Source of the DNA: Hyparrhenia diplandra | Lineage: Eukaryota; Streptophyta; Magnoliopsida; Poales; Poaceae | Assembly: GCA_015847255.1 (NCBI GenBank) | Contig: JADLZK010009198.1 | Coordinates: forward strand, 1-64,000 | Reading direction: 5' to 3' | DNA length: 64,000 bases | Part shown: positions 46,270 to 58,479 of the stretch, piece after piece | Layout: the number at the start of each line of letters is the position of its first letter | Numbering within the stretch: position 1 is the first letter of the stretch | The notes under the pieces: generated by a model | Seen by the model: the letters and a program-made list of their open reading frames with translations, nothing else | Databases searched by the model: none | Told to the model about the DNA's origin: nothing | Position numbers and translations under genes: made by a program

Positions 46270-47867
46270 GGCAGCGGTGAGGCGACCGCGAGGGGAGGCT
46301 GGATTCCCAAGCTCCCAGCTGCGGTTTTTGTATCCGGTTCTCCGTTCTTTTTCTCCCTGTCTATATTCCATTTTTTCCCCTTTCTTTCCTTTTTCTTTAC
46401 CCTTTGCTTTGGCGTTAGGTAATCCACGATTCCATATTCCATTTTATGGTAAGATATTATCGGACTACCCATGCTTGATTTTGTGTTTGGTTGATTGAAA
46501 CGCAACGTTGATGTGGTAATAGTGTTCGTCTCAATTTCGCCCCTGGACTGCCCAGTAAGTGATATTTAAATCCTCAAATTTTGTCTTGAGACCTAATTTT
46601 ATTAATGAGCTAGCAAATTAGCCATTTTAAGCATGAAAATTTTCACTTAATTTCAACATCACTCCTCATTATACGCAACATTTCATATTACCATGTCTAG
46701 TGGTCCTAGTACCACCGCAAAGCGGAAGGGACAATCGTTGTTGCCAGTCACATGAAGCTAGAGATGCTAGGACGGCCAAGTAATACTGAAATAGCTAACC
46801 AGTTTTCAAAGGTTGCGAGTTTCAAAAAAAAAAAAAAATAATAACCATAGGTTAAAGCACAATGGTCCGTGAAAACCTACATATAGATAGATAGATAGAT
46901 AGATAGATATATAGAACTTTTTAATAAATTACTTGTTGACCGTTGTGTTTATTTAAGGAGATTGGACAACTTTTTTTGTTAAAAGCCTACAACTTACAGA
47001 ATATACTCTAAAAAAAGCAAGAAACATGAGAGCAAAGATGAAACGGTTAGAACAGTCAAAATGGATGTTCTCTGTTGCTAGAATATAACTTTGAAGTTAA
47101 AGATGATATAGAAAATCACGTGTAAACAAGAAGGTTTAGGCCATTTTTGGATGTCGTAGTATTAAGAAACTGTAGTTTTAGAACGACTGATGTGCAAAAC
47201 CGTGGTTTAGAAAAAAAGAAGTCTATAGTGGAGTTTTAAAAACTTCAAAAAGACTACATTTCTAGCAATACCATAATATTCAAAACCATAAAGTTTACCA
47301 AAGTATTTCACAAAACCATTGTATATATTCTTCTAAAAAGTTCAAAAATACTTTGTATCAAACAGAGCCTAAAAAGAATTGAGTCGGCTAAATATGCAGA
47401 GAAAAAGCAAAAACTAGCCCAGGCTGTTTTGGAGGCCCTTAGCTAAAAAAACAACAGTTAAAACTGGTCCAAGTTGACTTTGGAAACGACATGGTTTTGA
47501 CAGCCCGAGTCCAAATCTTGATTTTTCTATTTGGAAACTCCTCCAATCTTGCTCTTTTTGAGGAATAATATAAGCACGAGATCGTTCATAATATTGAGGA
47601 TGTTTTTTTTAAAAAAAATAAGTTTATCTCTTTATTTTACGGTGAAACAAAGCCAATAATAATAATAATTTTTGTATATTTGTATGAGTGAAATAAATTC
47701 CATCTTTGATATCTTTATTCAGCTATCCACTCAAAAAAAAATTATTTCTCTCTCAGTATTACTTATCAATCTATTGATTGAAATTATTTGCACTAGAAAG
47801 AATCAATCAATTAGCTAATATTTAAAATGGGTTTTAATTACAGTGTCCGTAATTTGAACTCGTGGTC
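46270..47867. other. Intergenic, AT-rich
   Basis: Sequence between the calmodulin promoter and the LTR element. It includes an A-run near 46829, the GATA microsatellite and many AT-rich stretches. No gene, RNA or transposon boundary was recognised. Confidence 0.5.
46883..46909. repeat. (GATA)n microsatellite
   Basis: About six units of the tetranucleotide ATAG/GATA in a row. Confidence 0.85.
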
Positions 47868-47872
47868 TTATG

Positions 47873-50800
47873 TGTAATGTAGAACCTCCTAATTACGGGC
47901 CCACACACACTTTTGTCATTGTCCCAAAGACCTTTGGCAAATTTTGTCTGCGCAGATACACCCGATAACTTAAGAAGCCCCTGTTGAAAACTCATGCGGG
48001 ATCAACAAAGGAGTAGCTACAACATTACAACATTTGTTACAAAAATATAAATCGAGTGTGGAAGAATAATAACATTAATTTTACAAATTGTGAATAAGTT
48101 ACACTCGAGTAAACTTAACTCGACATGAAGCTAGGTAGATACGGAAGATAAACAAGATCATGTCGTGCCCACGGACATAACCTTGGTTAAACAACACGAG
48201 TCAAGACTGCAAAGGGGTCAACAAACCCCGAAATGCGGGAGTACTCAACAAGACTTACCCGACTAAAAGAAAATAGGAGAAGATTCGGGAATCTTTGGTC
48301 TAATAGGAATCAAGGTAAGGCTTTTAGCAAGAAGCAAGGACTCTCTTTTGAGAAAAGCTTACTAATAGTGAATCCTTACTTTCAATGTTTTATTCTCCAT
48401 TTTGTATCTCACCTATTCTAGGTGATCTTACACTATAGCAAACACTTGTAGAAGTTCCATCACTTATTCCATCTCTTTATTGTTCCATAATTAATCTCGA
48501 TGTAAGTCGGGAAACCGAAGTCTCCATATCCAGAAGCACGGCGATTTCGAAATCGATTAACCCAAATTTGGGGAGTTCTTTCCACATGACATATGTAGCA
48601 CTTAAGCTTGCATATATCAACCCTTTCCCCGATACTCAAAAGCGGAACCGCCCCACGCCACCCGAGAGTACCGCGACGCCCAATCCGAGACTTTAACCCA
48701 CGAGGGTAACGCGTACTCCGCCATCTCTCCACTCCCGGTCTTGGCGGTTGTACGTTTCGATTTAACACCCCAAGATCGCTTACCGGAGTATGCGTCGAAC
48801 TAGGGTCGATCGCGTGATGGGATGACACCCATGACAGACGTGCCATTAGTCCAACGACCTCGGCGCAGATTGCGTTCCATAGTCTCCGGTTACACGGGCC
48901 TACACATTTCAAATCCTTAATCGACAAGCCGGAAATACTACACCGAGACTCCATTCTCAATGCAAATTACCCGGCCAGGTCTCAATTTTACCATATCCCA
49001 TATCGGTATGGTTTCATCATATAGCATCCTTTCTCATCAAATGCCTCTTCGGGCTATCATAAGGGACTTGTCACATTTTGACTCAAAAGTCTAACTAATT
49101 CAGCAAGACTAAGCATTTCTAGGCATTTACCAAAACGGGTTATCAAGGTAGGTATCGAAATAATCAAGGATGGATAATGCATCAATTAGGTTGTCACTCA
49201 ACTCCTATCACCTAATGCAAATGTGATTAAGCAAAGGTGATATAAAGCTTTATAAAAACTCAAGGAAGGTTTAAATGAACGGGGCTTGCCGTGTTGCGTG
49301 GAAAAGTCGGTTCAGTAGAAAAGTTGTCGAAGTCAAATTTGATGATATCCTTGTCGACGGATGGATTTTCTCGAAACTTGATCATCGCGAACCATATCAA
49401 CGCCTTCTCCAAAGCTTCATCAACACGATTCGACTCACTCTCGTTTACTCTACACGTAGATGATAATGCATGCTTTAGCATGATGGAATGGTAAACATGA
49501 TGCTTGATGTATGCATGAAATAATAAACATCTTAAGTATAACTTTTCTTCACGATAAAGTTGCAACCCAACAAAAACCAACTTGTTGAACTACTCTACGA
49601 GATATCATCACCATTGCCTAAGGAGTTCTCAAGGACCACTTGATAACGACATGGTTTAGGGTTCACAAAACAATCCAAAATTCACCCAAAACCCTAATTT
49701 AGAAAGCATTAAACAAATGGTTTTTCACATGAAATGATAGGGCATAAAATAATAAAATTTTTAACTTTCTCAAAACAAGCTCAAAAATTTTGTATAAGTA
49801 GGTCAGATCATAAAACAGTACCAAAATAATTTTCATGATTTTTGGATAAATAAAATAATTATTAAAAATCAAGGAAGATGCATTTTTCAATTAAAATTTG
49901 TATTTTTAACTCATGTCAAAAGTATTCAAAATCAAAGTTTCAAATTTTTCATGGATAGACATACTCATGGGAAGGCTACACAAAAATTTTCAGAATTTTA
50001 GAAGCTCAATTTGAATTTATATGAAAATTACAAAAAGCAGCATACACTATTCATATAAAAAGAAATTGAAAAATCATTTGTTAAAAAAAAAAAGGCTCTT
50101 GGGCGTATTCGGCCCGAAGTCTTTGGTGACCGATTCTTTGTAACAGTAAGCCGCCCGGATGAAATAAAAAAAGCCCAACTCGGCTGCCCAAACCTTGACT
50201 TGGCAAAATTCGAGAAAAGACCTTGAACTTTTATGAAATTACAAATAGGTACAAAGCACTATTCATATGTGTCATGAGACTTCTTACCTAGCTCCTCGAG
50301 TTTTCGATTTTACAATCAAGTCCTCCCTCAACTTCTTTTTCCCTTTCTCCTCTTCTTTCTTCATTGAAGCGGAAGCGGGGCGGGGCCGGGGCGGCGACGG
50401 CCGGCGTGTCGTCGTCGGCCGGGCCGGCCAATGAGGAACGGCGGCGAGCCAAGGCGGCGTCGAGCCGCACCCGCGCCCAGCCCCGCCCGGGCGGGAGGCA
50501 GCCCACGGAGGCTCGCCACTTGCCGGCCGAGGCGGCGACCGACCGCGGGCGGCGTCGCGGCCGGTGAGTGGCCGTGCGAAGGGCGGTGGAGGGTGAAAAC
50601 GAGACAAAGGCGACGAGGGGACGGGGCCGAGGCGGATGGTGGTGGCTGGGATGGGAAAGAAACGGTGGCGGCGAGGGAACCCGGCCCGATCCATGGCATG
50701 GCGGCGCGCGGCGTCGCGTCGGCGAGGAGCGAGGAGGGAGGAGGAGATGAGCGCGGGGGCATGCTGAACACGGCCGGCACGCAACACGGGCGGCCGAGCA

Positions 50801-51948
50801 CCGGTCAAGCGTCCACGAAGGAGGGACGCAGCGTCGATGGCCGTCGGCGCTCTACGGAAGCCGCCAGACGCCGCGGACACCGCGCCGCCCTTGGAGACGT
50901 TTCATCGAACACCTGTCGAGTGAAAGTGGGTCGGTTGTGAGTGCTTGGTTTTGGGCTATTTACGGGCCGAATCTCAACATGGGCCAAGAGACAAAAATGT
51001 TCTCCACTGATCAATCTTCATTTTTCATTAAATACCCATGGTCATTAGCTGCTCGGATTAAGAGATAATGATCTCCAAAGATGGCATTGTCAACGGCTTA
51101 ACGATGATTAAAAACTTGTTGTCAAAACCTTGTCAAATCAAATCCGATCGATCTCAACTTTTGATATGTTGGTCTTCAAAGCATAAACTCAAATCCGTAT
51201 TTTTGGTTCAACTCAAGTTGCTTAGCAAAATCTCGAGAACGCGAGACGTCGATCCTCGTCGGCCGCCGATTTCGAGACTTAGAAAAAAATTCTAAGTCCC
51301 GAGTTTGACCTTCCCTTTTAACTTGAATTTTGCAAATTACTCTCAAAATTTGAACTAAACTCAAAAAATCTCCAAAAAGCAACTTGCCTTAATTTTTTTC
51401 AAGATCTACAAATTTCATAATTGGAACATTTTCAAATTCAGCCTCTAAGTTTGACTTTTTGAAATGGGGTCAAAGAATTTGAAATTTGAATTCAAAATTA
51501 CTTTTAAAATCATGTAAAAACTTGAAAAACTTTGTACATGACTTTTGTTCCTCTCAACAAGATCTACAAACTAGCTTTTTGAAAGTTTTCTCAAATTTTG
51601 CATAAATTTTGAAATATAGAAAAGGGGGTAAATTAGGGTTTTGATAAAATTCAAAATTGCTTCAAAATTTTGAACTAAACTTTGAAAACTCAAAATACCA
51701 ACTTTGCTCTATTTTGAAAACTCTACCTTTTTCACTTTTTTGTGACCACCCTCAAAATCTTGATAAATTTTGAATAAAAGAAAAGGGGACAAACTAGGGT
51801 TTAGAAATCGGGGTTTCCGGCTGTGGGGAATAGTTTTCGAATTTGATTCTTTTTCGCGTTTCTTTGACCGACGACGTGACCATGAACTAATACACTTGTC
51901 TTTGGCCAAATCCATTGCTTAACTCGATAATTAACACCGGGTGTTACA
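47873..51948 (-). mobile_element. LTR-type element of 4.08 kb, probable solo long LTR
   Basis: The element is bounded by TTATG on both sides (47868-47872 and 51949-51953), a 5-bp target duplication. It begins TGTAATGTAG on the plus strand and ends GGGTGTTACA. Read on the minus strand it starts TGTAACACCCGG, a typical plant Ty3/gypsy-like LTR opening, so that is the likely orientation. No gag, integrase or reverse-transcriptase frame is visible and no internal copy of the ends was seen. A solo LTR of a long-LTR family is therefore the best reading, with a non-coding large derivative as the alternative. The interior has an AT-rich part and a GC-rich part (50290-50930) with random open frames. 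Confidence 0.7.
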
Positions 51949-52331
51949 TTATGGTGAGTCATTTGGAGAGTCGTTTGTTTTTGTTCGGACATAGTTAAAA
52001 TAACAATGGAGTATCAAAACTTGACAGGGAGGAATAACGATGGAGTATCAAAAGAAATAACGATGGAGTATCATGTATCGAAAGTACGTAGTTTTTGGAA
52101 CTTATCGTAGTGTTTTTCTCTACCAACAAAGCCACATTAACCGGCTTTGAAACCATGACTATTGGTTTGGGCGCAGATATAAGTTTTATTTGCTTCATAC
52201 TGTGATTTCAAGCGACTGGCAATCTCATAGCTCACAGTAAAAATCGAGGTAACTTTATAATTTCAGAGCATTCAGAAGCTTTGGCAATGGTAATCTCACA
52301 GCTCACAGTAAGAAGCTAATAAAAGTTACGG

Positions 52332-52932
52332 CCTAATAATGACATCGAGGTAATGACTAACAGAAAATCCTTGACCATTATTATACTGATTGACGATTTC
52401 AAGCGACTGAACCACTTACATGACTCTGAACCATGTACTCTCTATAACGACTTTCTAAAGTATATATATGATCTAATACATGCCTAATAATGACATCGAG
52501 GTAATGACTAACAGAAAATCCTTGACCATTATTATACTGATTGACGATTTCAAGCGACTGAACCACTTACATGACTCTGAACCATGTACTGTCTATAATG
52601 ACTTTCTAAAGTATATATATGATCTAATACATGCCTAATAATGACATCGAGGTAATGACTAACAGAAAATCCTTGACCATTATTATACTGACGATTTCAA
52701 GCGACTAAACCACTTACATGACTCTGAACCATGTACTCTCTATAACGACTTTCTAAAGTATATATATGATCTAATACATGCCTAATAATGACATCGAGGT
52801 AATGACTAACAGAAAATCCTTGACCATTATTATACTGAGTGATGATTTCAAGCGACTGAACTACTTACATGACTCTGAACCATGTACTCTCTATAACGAC
52901 TTTCTAAAGTATATATATGATCTAATACATCT
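52332..52932. repeat. Four-copy tandem array, 151-bp unit
   Basis: Units start at about 52332, 52483, 52634 and 52781 with CCTAATAATGACATCGAGGT and end with TATATATATGATCTAATACA. The third unit is 4 bp shorter (TACTGACGATTT instead of TACTGATTGACGATTT). The copies are nearly identical. The stretch 52190-52331 holds shorter related repeats (CTCATAGCTCACAGTAA variants, twice). Confidence 0.9.
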
Positions 52933-53009
52933 TAAAACTAACTAAGAAGACGCTACTGGATGTGTATCAATCTCGATCTCCCACCACACCATCTGACGAA
53001 ACCATGCAT

Positions 53010-53860
53010 CTACGGCGACGCTGAAGGAGGTGTCACCGGCGGCTCTGCTGTCATAGGAGGAAATATCGGCGGCACCGGTTGCGCTGTCAATCAAATACGT
53101 ATGAACCAACACGCATCAGCATCACCAGATAAATCTCATTGCAACTGAAGCAAAGCATACACAAATTAAATCTGTAACTTACAGTTGCATGCGAGGAGCG
53201 TCGGGAGCGGCAGCACGGTGCCGCAGACGAGCGGGAGCAAGAGCATGCGGATGGGGTCGACGGGCTTGGGCAAGAACTGGTTCATGTTTCCGTTCATGCC
53301 GTGGCACAGGCAGATGGGCGCGTCCCTGATGACGGACTTGAGCCCGTCGCAGCACTCGCCGGGGGCGTCAGCACGGTGATGTTGGTCAGGTAGTCCGTGC
53401 ACGGAATCATCCCAAACAGCGGCGTCATGCACTCCTCCGGTTGGGGCTGCGCCGGCGGAGGGGTGAAGGTGAGCGACGTCAAGCTGGCACCCAGGTTGCC
53501 GGCGGCGCCTTGGACAGGCGGAGACAACGACCCCGGCGGCGGGAGGAGCGGGATCAGGGGCTGCAGCAGGCCGATAATGGCGCCCATCCCCGGGAAAAGC
53601 AGGTTCAGGATCGCGGCCAGGAGGTCTGGAGGTAGGAGAGCGGGGATGCCAGGCACCGGAGGTGTCGTCGATGGGCGTGGACGTGCCACGCCGCCGCCGG
53701 CTGCTGCTTGGTCCGCCACCTTTTCTGCTGCTTCTTGGCCAGCGGCAGCGGGCTTGGATGCTTGGTGGACGACTTGGACCCTCGCCGCTTCCGAGGGATG
53801 CAGCGCCGCCGCTGCCATGGCGATGGCGAACAATAGGGCGATAAGCTTGAGCGAAGCCAT
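53010..53860 (-). CDS. Secreted proline-rich LTP/2S-albumin-like eight-cysteine protein
   Basis: Exon 1 (53183-53860) begins with a signal peptide (MASLKLIALLFAIAMAAAAL, cleavage likely near SEAA). An Ala-rich and Pro/Leu-rich spacer follows (PPDLLAAILNLLFPGMGAII). Then comes the eight-cysteine domain: ECMTP, IPCTDY, GECCDG, ICLCHG, LVCGT and LACN. Exon 2 (53010-53083) adds a short proline-rich tail (SQPVPPIFPPMTAEPP) and TAG. The cysteine order C-C-CC-CXC-C-C is that of the bifunctional inhibitor/lipid-transfer/seed-storage superfamily. The long proline-rich spacer before it suggests a hybrid proline-rich protein of the cell wall or anther; tissue cannot be told. Near 53360 one G is missing in a G-run, which breaks the frame just before GECCDG. 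The 151-bp tandem array starts less than 100 bp beyond the stop. Confidence 0.8.
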
Positions 53861-53942
53861 GTCAAGTTGGAGGCTGAGATGCTTTGGCGCTTGGGCTGGT
53901 TTCTGTTTTGGATTGGATGCTGATCACGTGGGTTTGCCTTCA

Positions 53943-53949
53943 ATTTATA
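53943..53949 (-). promoter_or_regulatory. TATA box of the eight-cysteine protein gene
   Basis: The minus strand reads ACATATAAATTG about 85 bp upstream of the ATG at 53860. Confidence 0.55.
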
Positions 53950-54050
53950 TGTCCGGATGGATACCTTGGAGATAAAGAATTCGTTCAGGCATTTGGTGTA
54001 ACGAGATTGGATTCTTAATCGAGTTTGAGGAACTCTGTTTCTGTTAAGTG

Positions 54051-54187
54051 AAGAGAAACTATGAGCCACAGAGTCCCGCTGATCTTGACGAAGAGAAACT
54101 AGAAGCCACAGAGTCCCGCTGATCTTGACGCGATATGGATGGGTATTGCAGATTTGAAGGATATGAATGGGTATTGTAGATTTGAAG
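54051..54187. repeat. Two adjacent short tandem duplications (2 x 40 bp and 2 x 28 bp)
   Basis: The first pair (54051-54090, 54091-54130) shares CCACAGAGTCCCGCTGATCT. The second pair (54132-54159, 54160-54187) shares GGGTATTG and AGATTTGAAG. They lie in the upstream region of the eight-cysteine protein gene. Confidence 0.8.
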
Positions 54188-54368
54188 ACTCCCAAATTTG
54201 TGAAACTTAGTCCTGTTGGCCTCGACAGATAAATTTGAATTTTGTTGTAATGACATGACTTTTCTTGGACTACATTTATTATCCTGGACTCTTTTTAAAG
54301 TTACGAACATGCTGTCAGCGTGGGGCAGCCCAAGGATGAGACAGCGCTTCCTTTGCTCGCCTTAATCG

Positions 54369-55232
54369 TGTGCATGCATCTCCAATCACAGAATAATTGT
54401 ATATACAAAAACTTATGATGGCAGCAACAAACAATGCATTATCGGAGTACAAACTCCTCTGATGACATGAAAATCATCCAACACCTCGACTACGCTGATG
54501 AAACAAGATGAAAGAAGTGCATCACAGATAACAAATTAACAAGTAACAATCAGACAACCATTGTAGAAGCAGGATCACACGATCAACCACAGCTATGCTC
54601 GGTGGTTAGGCCTAGAATCAAGAATGCGCTCGGAAATTTGAGTGGAAACGATGAACACAGCGATGAACGCACGGCAACCGTCAGGGGAGACGGTGCCCCT
54701 TTCCACCCTTGATTAAACTGAGTTCAAAGACAAAACTGACTTGAGGCGCTAACCCGCTCCTCAGACGCTCCACTACTTATACCAGTAGTTACAACACACA
54801 CTTACAACATACGAATTCAACAACATACGAATTCAAATAAACATCGATACAAGTTGGCAAGAAATAAACTGCTCTGACGGAGCGACCCACACGCGCAGTG
54901 ATCGTGACAGAGAGAGTGGATTGGCTTTTTCCTCCCAAATAAAGAAGACTTTGAGGAAGGCGCTCCAGCCTCGCCACGAACTTTCCCGCCAACGCGACAA
55001 TTCAAATTCTACTAACCCAAACACCAAACCGACTTCACCACTGTGCATGCATCTCCAATCACAGAATAATTGTAGACAAAAACTTATGATGGCGGCAACA
55101 AACAATACATTATCGGAGTACAAACTCCTCTGATGACATGAAAATCGTCCAACACCTCGACTACGCTGATGAAACAAGATGAAAGAAGTGCATCACAGAT
55201 AACAAATTAACAAGTAACAATCAGACAACCAT
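54369..55232. repeat. Long direct repeats (about 190 bp) flanking a 480-bp segment
   Basis: Copy 1 (54369-54561) and copy 2 (55042-55232) begin TGTGCATGCATCTCCAATCA and end ACAATCAGACAACCA, with only a few differences. The repeats start with TG and end with CA like LTRs. However, there is no clear primer-binding site after copy 1 and no matching target duplication outside. The spacer holds short direct repeats (ACATACGAATTCAA twice). It lies downstream of alpha-tubulin, and copy 2 may include tubulin 3' flank. Confidence 0.75.
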
Positions 55233-55425
55233 AACAAGTCTTAATAACCCAGTAGCAATGCGGGGAATTAACCACACAAATCTTACAACATCAGGTGTTG
55301 TAAACCACACGATGACAAATAAGTTCAGAACGGACAGACACACAACACGATAGTACCAGCCACTCAAGGCAGATCACGGGATACATGCAGGAAACAGGCC
55401 AGACACTGGTACCAGAAGCCAGCTT

Positions 55426-57942
55426 CTAGTACTCATCACCCTCATCGCCTTCATCGCCCTCGTCGAACTCAGCACCAACCTCCTCATAGTCCTTCTCCAG
55501 CGCAGCAAGGTCCTCACGGGCCTCGGAGAACTCACCCTCCTCCATACCCTCACCCACATACCAGTGCACGAAGGCACGCTTGGCATACATGAGGTCAAAC
55601 TTGTGGTCGATGCGGGAGAACACCTCCACAACGCTGGTGGAGTTGGAGATCATGCACACGCACGCTGCACCTTGGCAAGATCACCACCAGGCACAACACT
55701 GGGAGGCTGGTAGTTGATGCCGCGACTTGAACCCAGTAGGGCACCAGTCAACAAACTGGATGGTGCGCTTGGTCTTGATGGTGGCCACAGCAGCATTCAC
55801 ATCTTTGGGGACCACGTCACCACGGTACATGAGGCAGCAGGCCATGTACTTGCCATGGCGGGGTCGCGACTTGGCCATCATGGAGGATGGCTCGAAGGCG
55901 CTGTTTGTGATTTCAGCCACAGACAGCTGCTCATGGTAGGCCTTCTCCGCAGAGATAACTGGAGCATAGGAGGAAAGCATGAAGTGGATCCTCGGGTATG
56001 GCACAAGGTTGGTCTGGAACTCATTCACATCAACGTTCAGCGCACCATCAAACCTCAGGGAAGCAGTCAGGGACGAGATGACCTGCACAGCATCAGTAAC
56101 AGCTAATGGTTAGAGACAAAAGGCCCAGATTTTAAAGCTGTTTGCAGGCAGAATGCAAAGGCAGTAGAGCAAGACAGTACCTGCGACACAAGCCTGTTGA
56201 GGTTGGTGTAGGTTGGACGCTCAATGTCAAGGGAGCGGCGGCAGATGTCATAGATGGCCTCGTTGTCGAGAAGGACAGCAACATCAGTGTGCTCGAGGAG
56301 AGAGTGGGTGGACAGGACACTGTTGTATGGCTCAACCACAGAGGTGGAGACCTGAGGGGATGGGTACACAGTGAACCCGAGCTTGGACTTCTTGCCATAG
56401 TCAACCGACAGCCGCTCCAGGAGGAGGGAACCAAGGCCAGAGCCAGTTCCTCCACCAACAGCGTTGAAGACGAGGAAGCCCTGGAGACCAGTGCAGTTGT
56501 CTGCAAGCTTCCTAATGCGATCAAGGCACAGGTCAACAATCTCCTTGCCAACTGCAATACAGACAAATCAAGTTTAAGTAATATGTTCATTGCAGAGTGA
56601 ATATCTAGGAGCCGATGTAAACTGAAGCTCAGATCAGATTACTTACTGGTGTAGTGACCACGGGCAAAGTTGTTGGCTGCATCCTCCTTGCCACTGATGA
56701 GCTGCTCAGGGTGGAAGAGCTGGCGGTAGGTGCCAGTCCTCACCTCATCAATGACAGTGGGCTCAAGGTCAACAAACACAGCGCGTGGGACGTGCTTCCC
56801 AGCTCCAGTCTCACTGAAGAAGGTGTTGAAAGCATCATCACCTCCCCCAACAGTCTTGTCACCCGGCATCTGGCCATCAGCCTGAATAGAATACAAACAG
56901 CAGTGTTATTTATGCAAATTACAAGGGGACCCGACACCACATGACTCAATTGCAGTCTGTTAACATTATGCCACCTACACTAGTACAACAGATAGATGCA
57001 TAATCTTTAAGGTAACAAAGTGCCTGAATGTCCATGTTTCAAACTAGGACTATACTGATACAGAATGCCAGTCTCTATCCCATTTCTAACAGATCTAATC
57101 AGCAAAAGGCAATTGGGTATTAATCTTATGCAGATCTAATGACACACGAATAGATGCACATCAAATTAACATACTGTACTCTGCATCTGTACAACAAGGG
57201 TCTACATATAAACAGGCACACAAAATTGGCCTTTGCATAATGGGGGTAAAAAGCTGGTGCATAGTACTACTTTGCTCTTCCCACAGCAGTGAACAATGTA
57301 TACTTTTCTATTTTCTACTCTGCTAGGTCCCACTGGCTGTCCTTCCCAGCGATGTGTGCATGGAACCATCGCAAAAAATCGATTTTAAAAAGCTGTAGTT
57401 GTCAGACAAGGTTCGCTCTCACGCTGGAGCTGCCCTAAACAGATCCAATGTGACAGTGCATTTAAACTCTCAGGGCACTCAAGTCTACTAGACCTATAGG
57501 CAAAATCAACAACGGTTACGCTACATAACTACTAAATTCACTGGATCATGGAAAATAATATGCGATATCGAGTAATCCCTATTCAAATACTCCAGATAAC
57601 AAATAATCGCCAACTCGATCAGACAGCATTTCACCAGATCTACGGATCAGACCTATCAAACGCAGATCTGGGCAACCACGGTCCCATACAGCCAGTCAAG
57701 TACGTACAGATCAGCAGATTTGAAATGTTATTTCCTCTACCGATTCAGTCCACAGCAAATCCAGCACACATCAGTGACGAAACTCCCATACCGATTACGG
57801 ATCTACATCACCAGCGCGAGAACGGGGGAGGAACTGGACGGATCGTTACCTGAATGCCATGCTCGAGGCAGTAGAGCTCCCAGCAAGCGTTTCCGACCTG
57901 GATACCGGCCTGACCGATGTGGATCGAGATGCACTCCCTCAT
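55426..57942 (-). CDS. TUBA: Alpha-tubulin
   Basis: Four exons: 57850-57942 (MRECISIHIGQAGIQVGNAC), 56647-56881 (GQMPGDKTVGGGDDAFNTFF, VPRAVFVDLEPTVIDEVRTG), 56181-56551 (nucleotide-binding GGGTGSG motif, LLERLSVDYGKKSKLGF, VVEPYNSVLSTHSLLEHTDV) and 55426-56082 (SSLTASLRFDGALNVDVNEF, FVHWYVGEGMEEGEFSEARE, ending in DEGDEGDEGDEY). The C-terminal tyrosine needed for the detyrosination cycle is present. The length is about 450 residues as expected, and intron phases agree. The product pairs with beta-tubulin in microtubules. Single-base frame problems lie near 55866 (AKCDPRHGKYM region), 55723 and 55660, each easily explained by sequence error given how conserved tubulin is. A TATA box and GC-rich 5' UTR precede it. 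Confidence 0.95.
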
Positions 57943-58086
57943 GGCGTCGTCGGAGGGGTGGAGCAGCGGCGGCGGCGGTGGGAAATGGGAGAAGGGGAAA
58001 GCCTTGAGTCGCAGAGATAGGCGAGTACGAAGACGCCTGTCTCTGCGGTGCTCTGCGCTAGGGTTCCGCCGCTCCTACTCGGCACC

Positions 58087-58093
58087 GTTTATA
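58087..58093 (-). promoter_or_regulatory. TATA box of the alpha-tubulin gene
   Basis: The minus strand reads CTCTATAAACGG about 145 bp upstream of the ATG. Confidence 0.55.
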
Positions 58094-58479
58094 GAGCAGA
58101 ACGACAGCCTGGCAAGGATGGAGTGCCAGCGGCTCGAAAGCGAGGGGAAGGGTGGGTGGTGTTTTTTCGCGTGAGCCCCTAGTGTTTCGACTTTTTCACG
58201 GTTCGGGCTCCTCGTCCGTGCAAGTGCAACGGTTTTTCGTGCCAAGTGCCAAGCCCAGGACTTATAGCAAAATTCCCCAACGAAAAGGACTTAGGAGCAA
58301 AATATTTCAAAATTACTTCGCTTTTTGTTGGTACCTGAGTTGCCAGTGAGTTGCCACAAGCCCACAAGCCCACAATGCCATTACTTGTCTGTGGGCCAGG
58401 CATACGGTGGGACCCGTTTATAGGTGAGTGAGGTGAGACTCAGATCTGAGGAGGCAAGGCTGCGTAGTGGATAAGTTTA

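Noticed and set aside
48460..48960. 166-residue minus-strand frame inside the LTR-type element
   Set aside because: It shows no gag, protease, integrase or reverse-transcriptase motif; it appears to be non-coding LTR sequence.
50284..50940. Overlapping long frames on both strands in the GC-rich part of the LTR-type element
   Set aside because: Low-complexity Arg/Pro/Ala-rich frames on both strands come from base composition; no domain was seen.
54369..55232. Definite call of a TRIM retrotransposon
   Set aside because: The TG...CA direct repeats fit, but no primer-binding site, polypurine tract or flanking target duplication could be shown.
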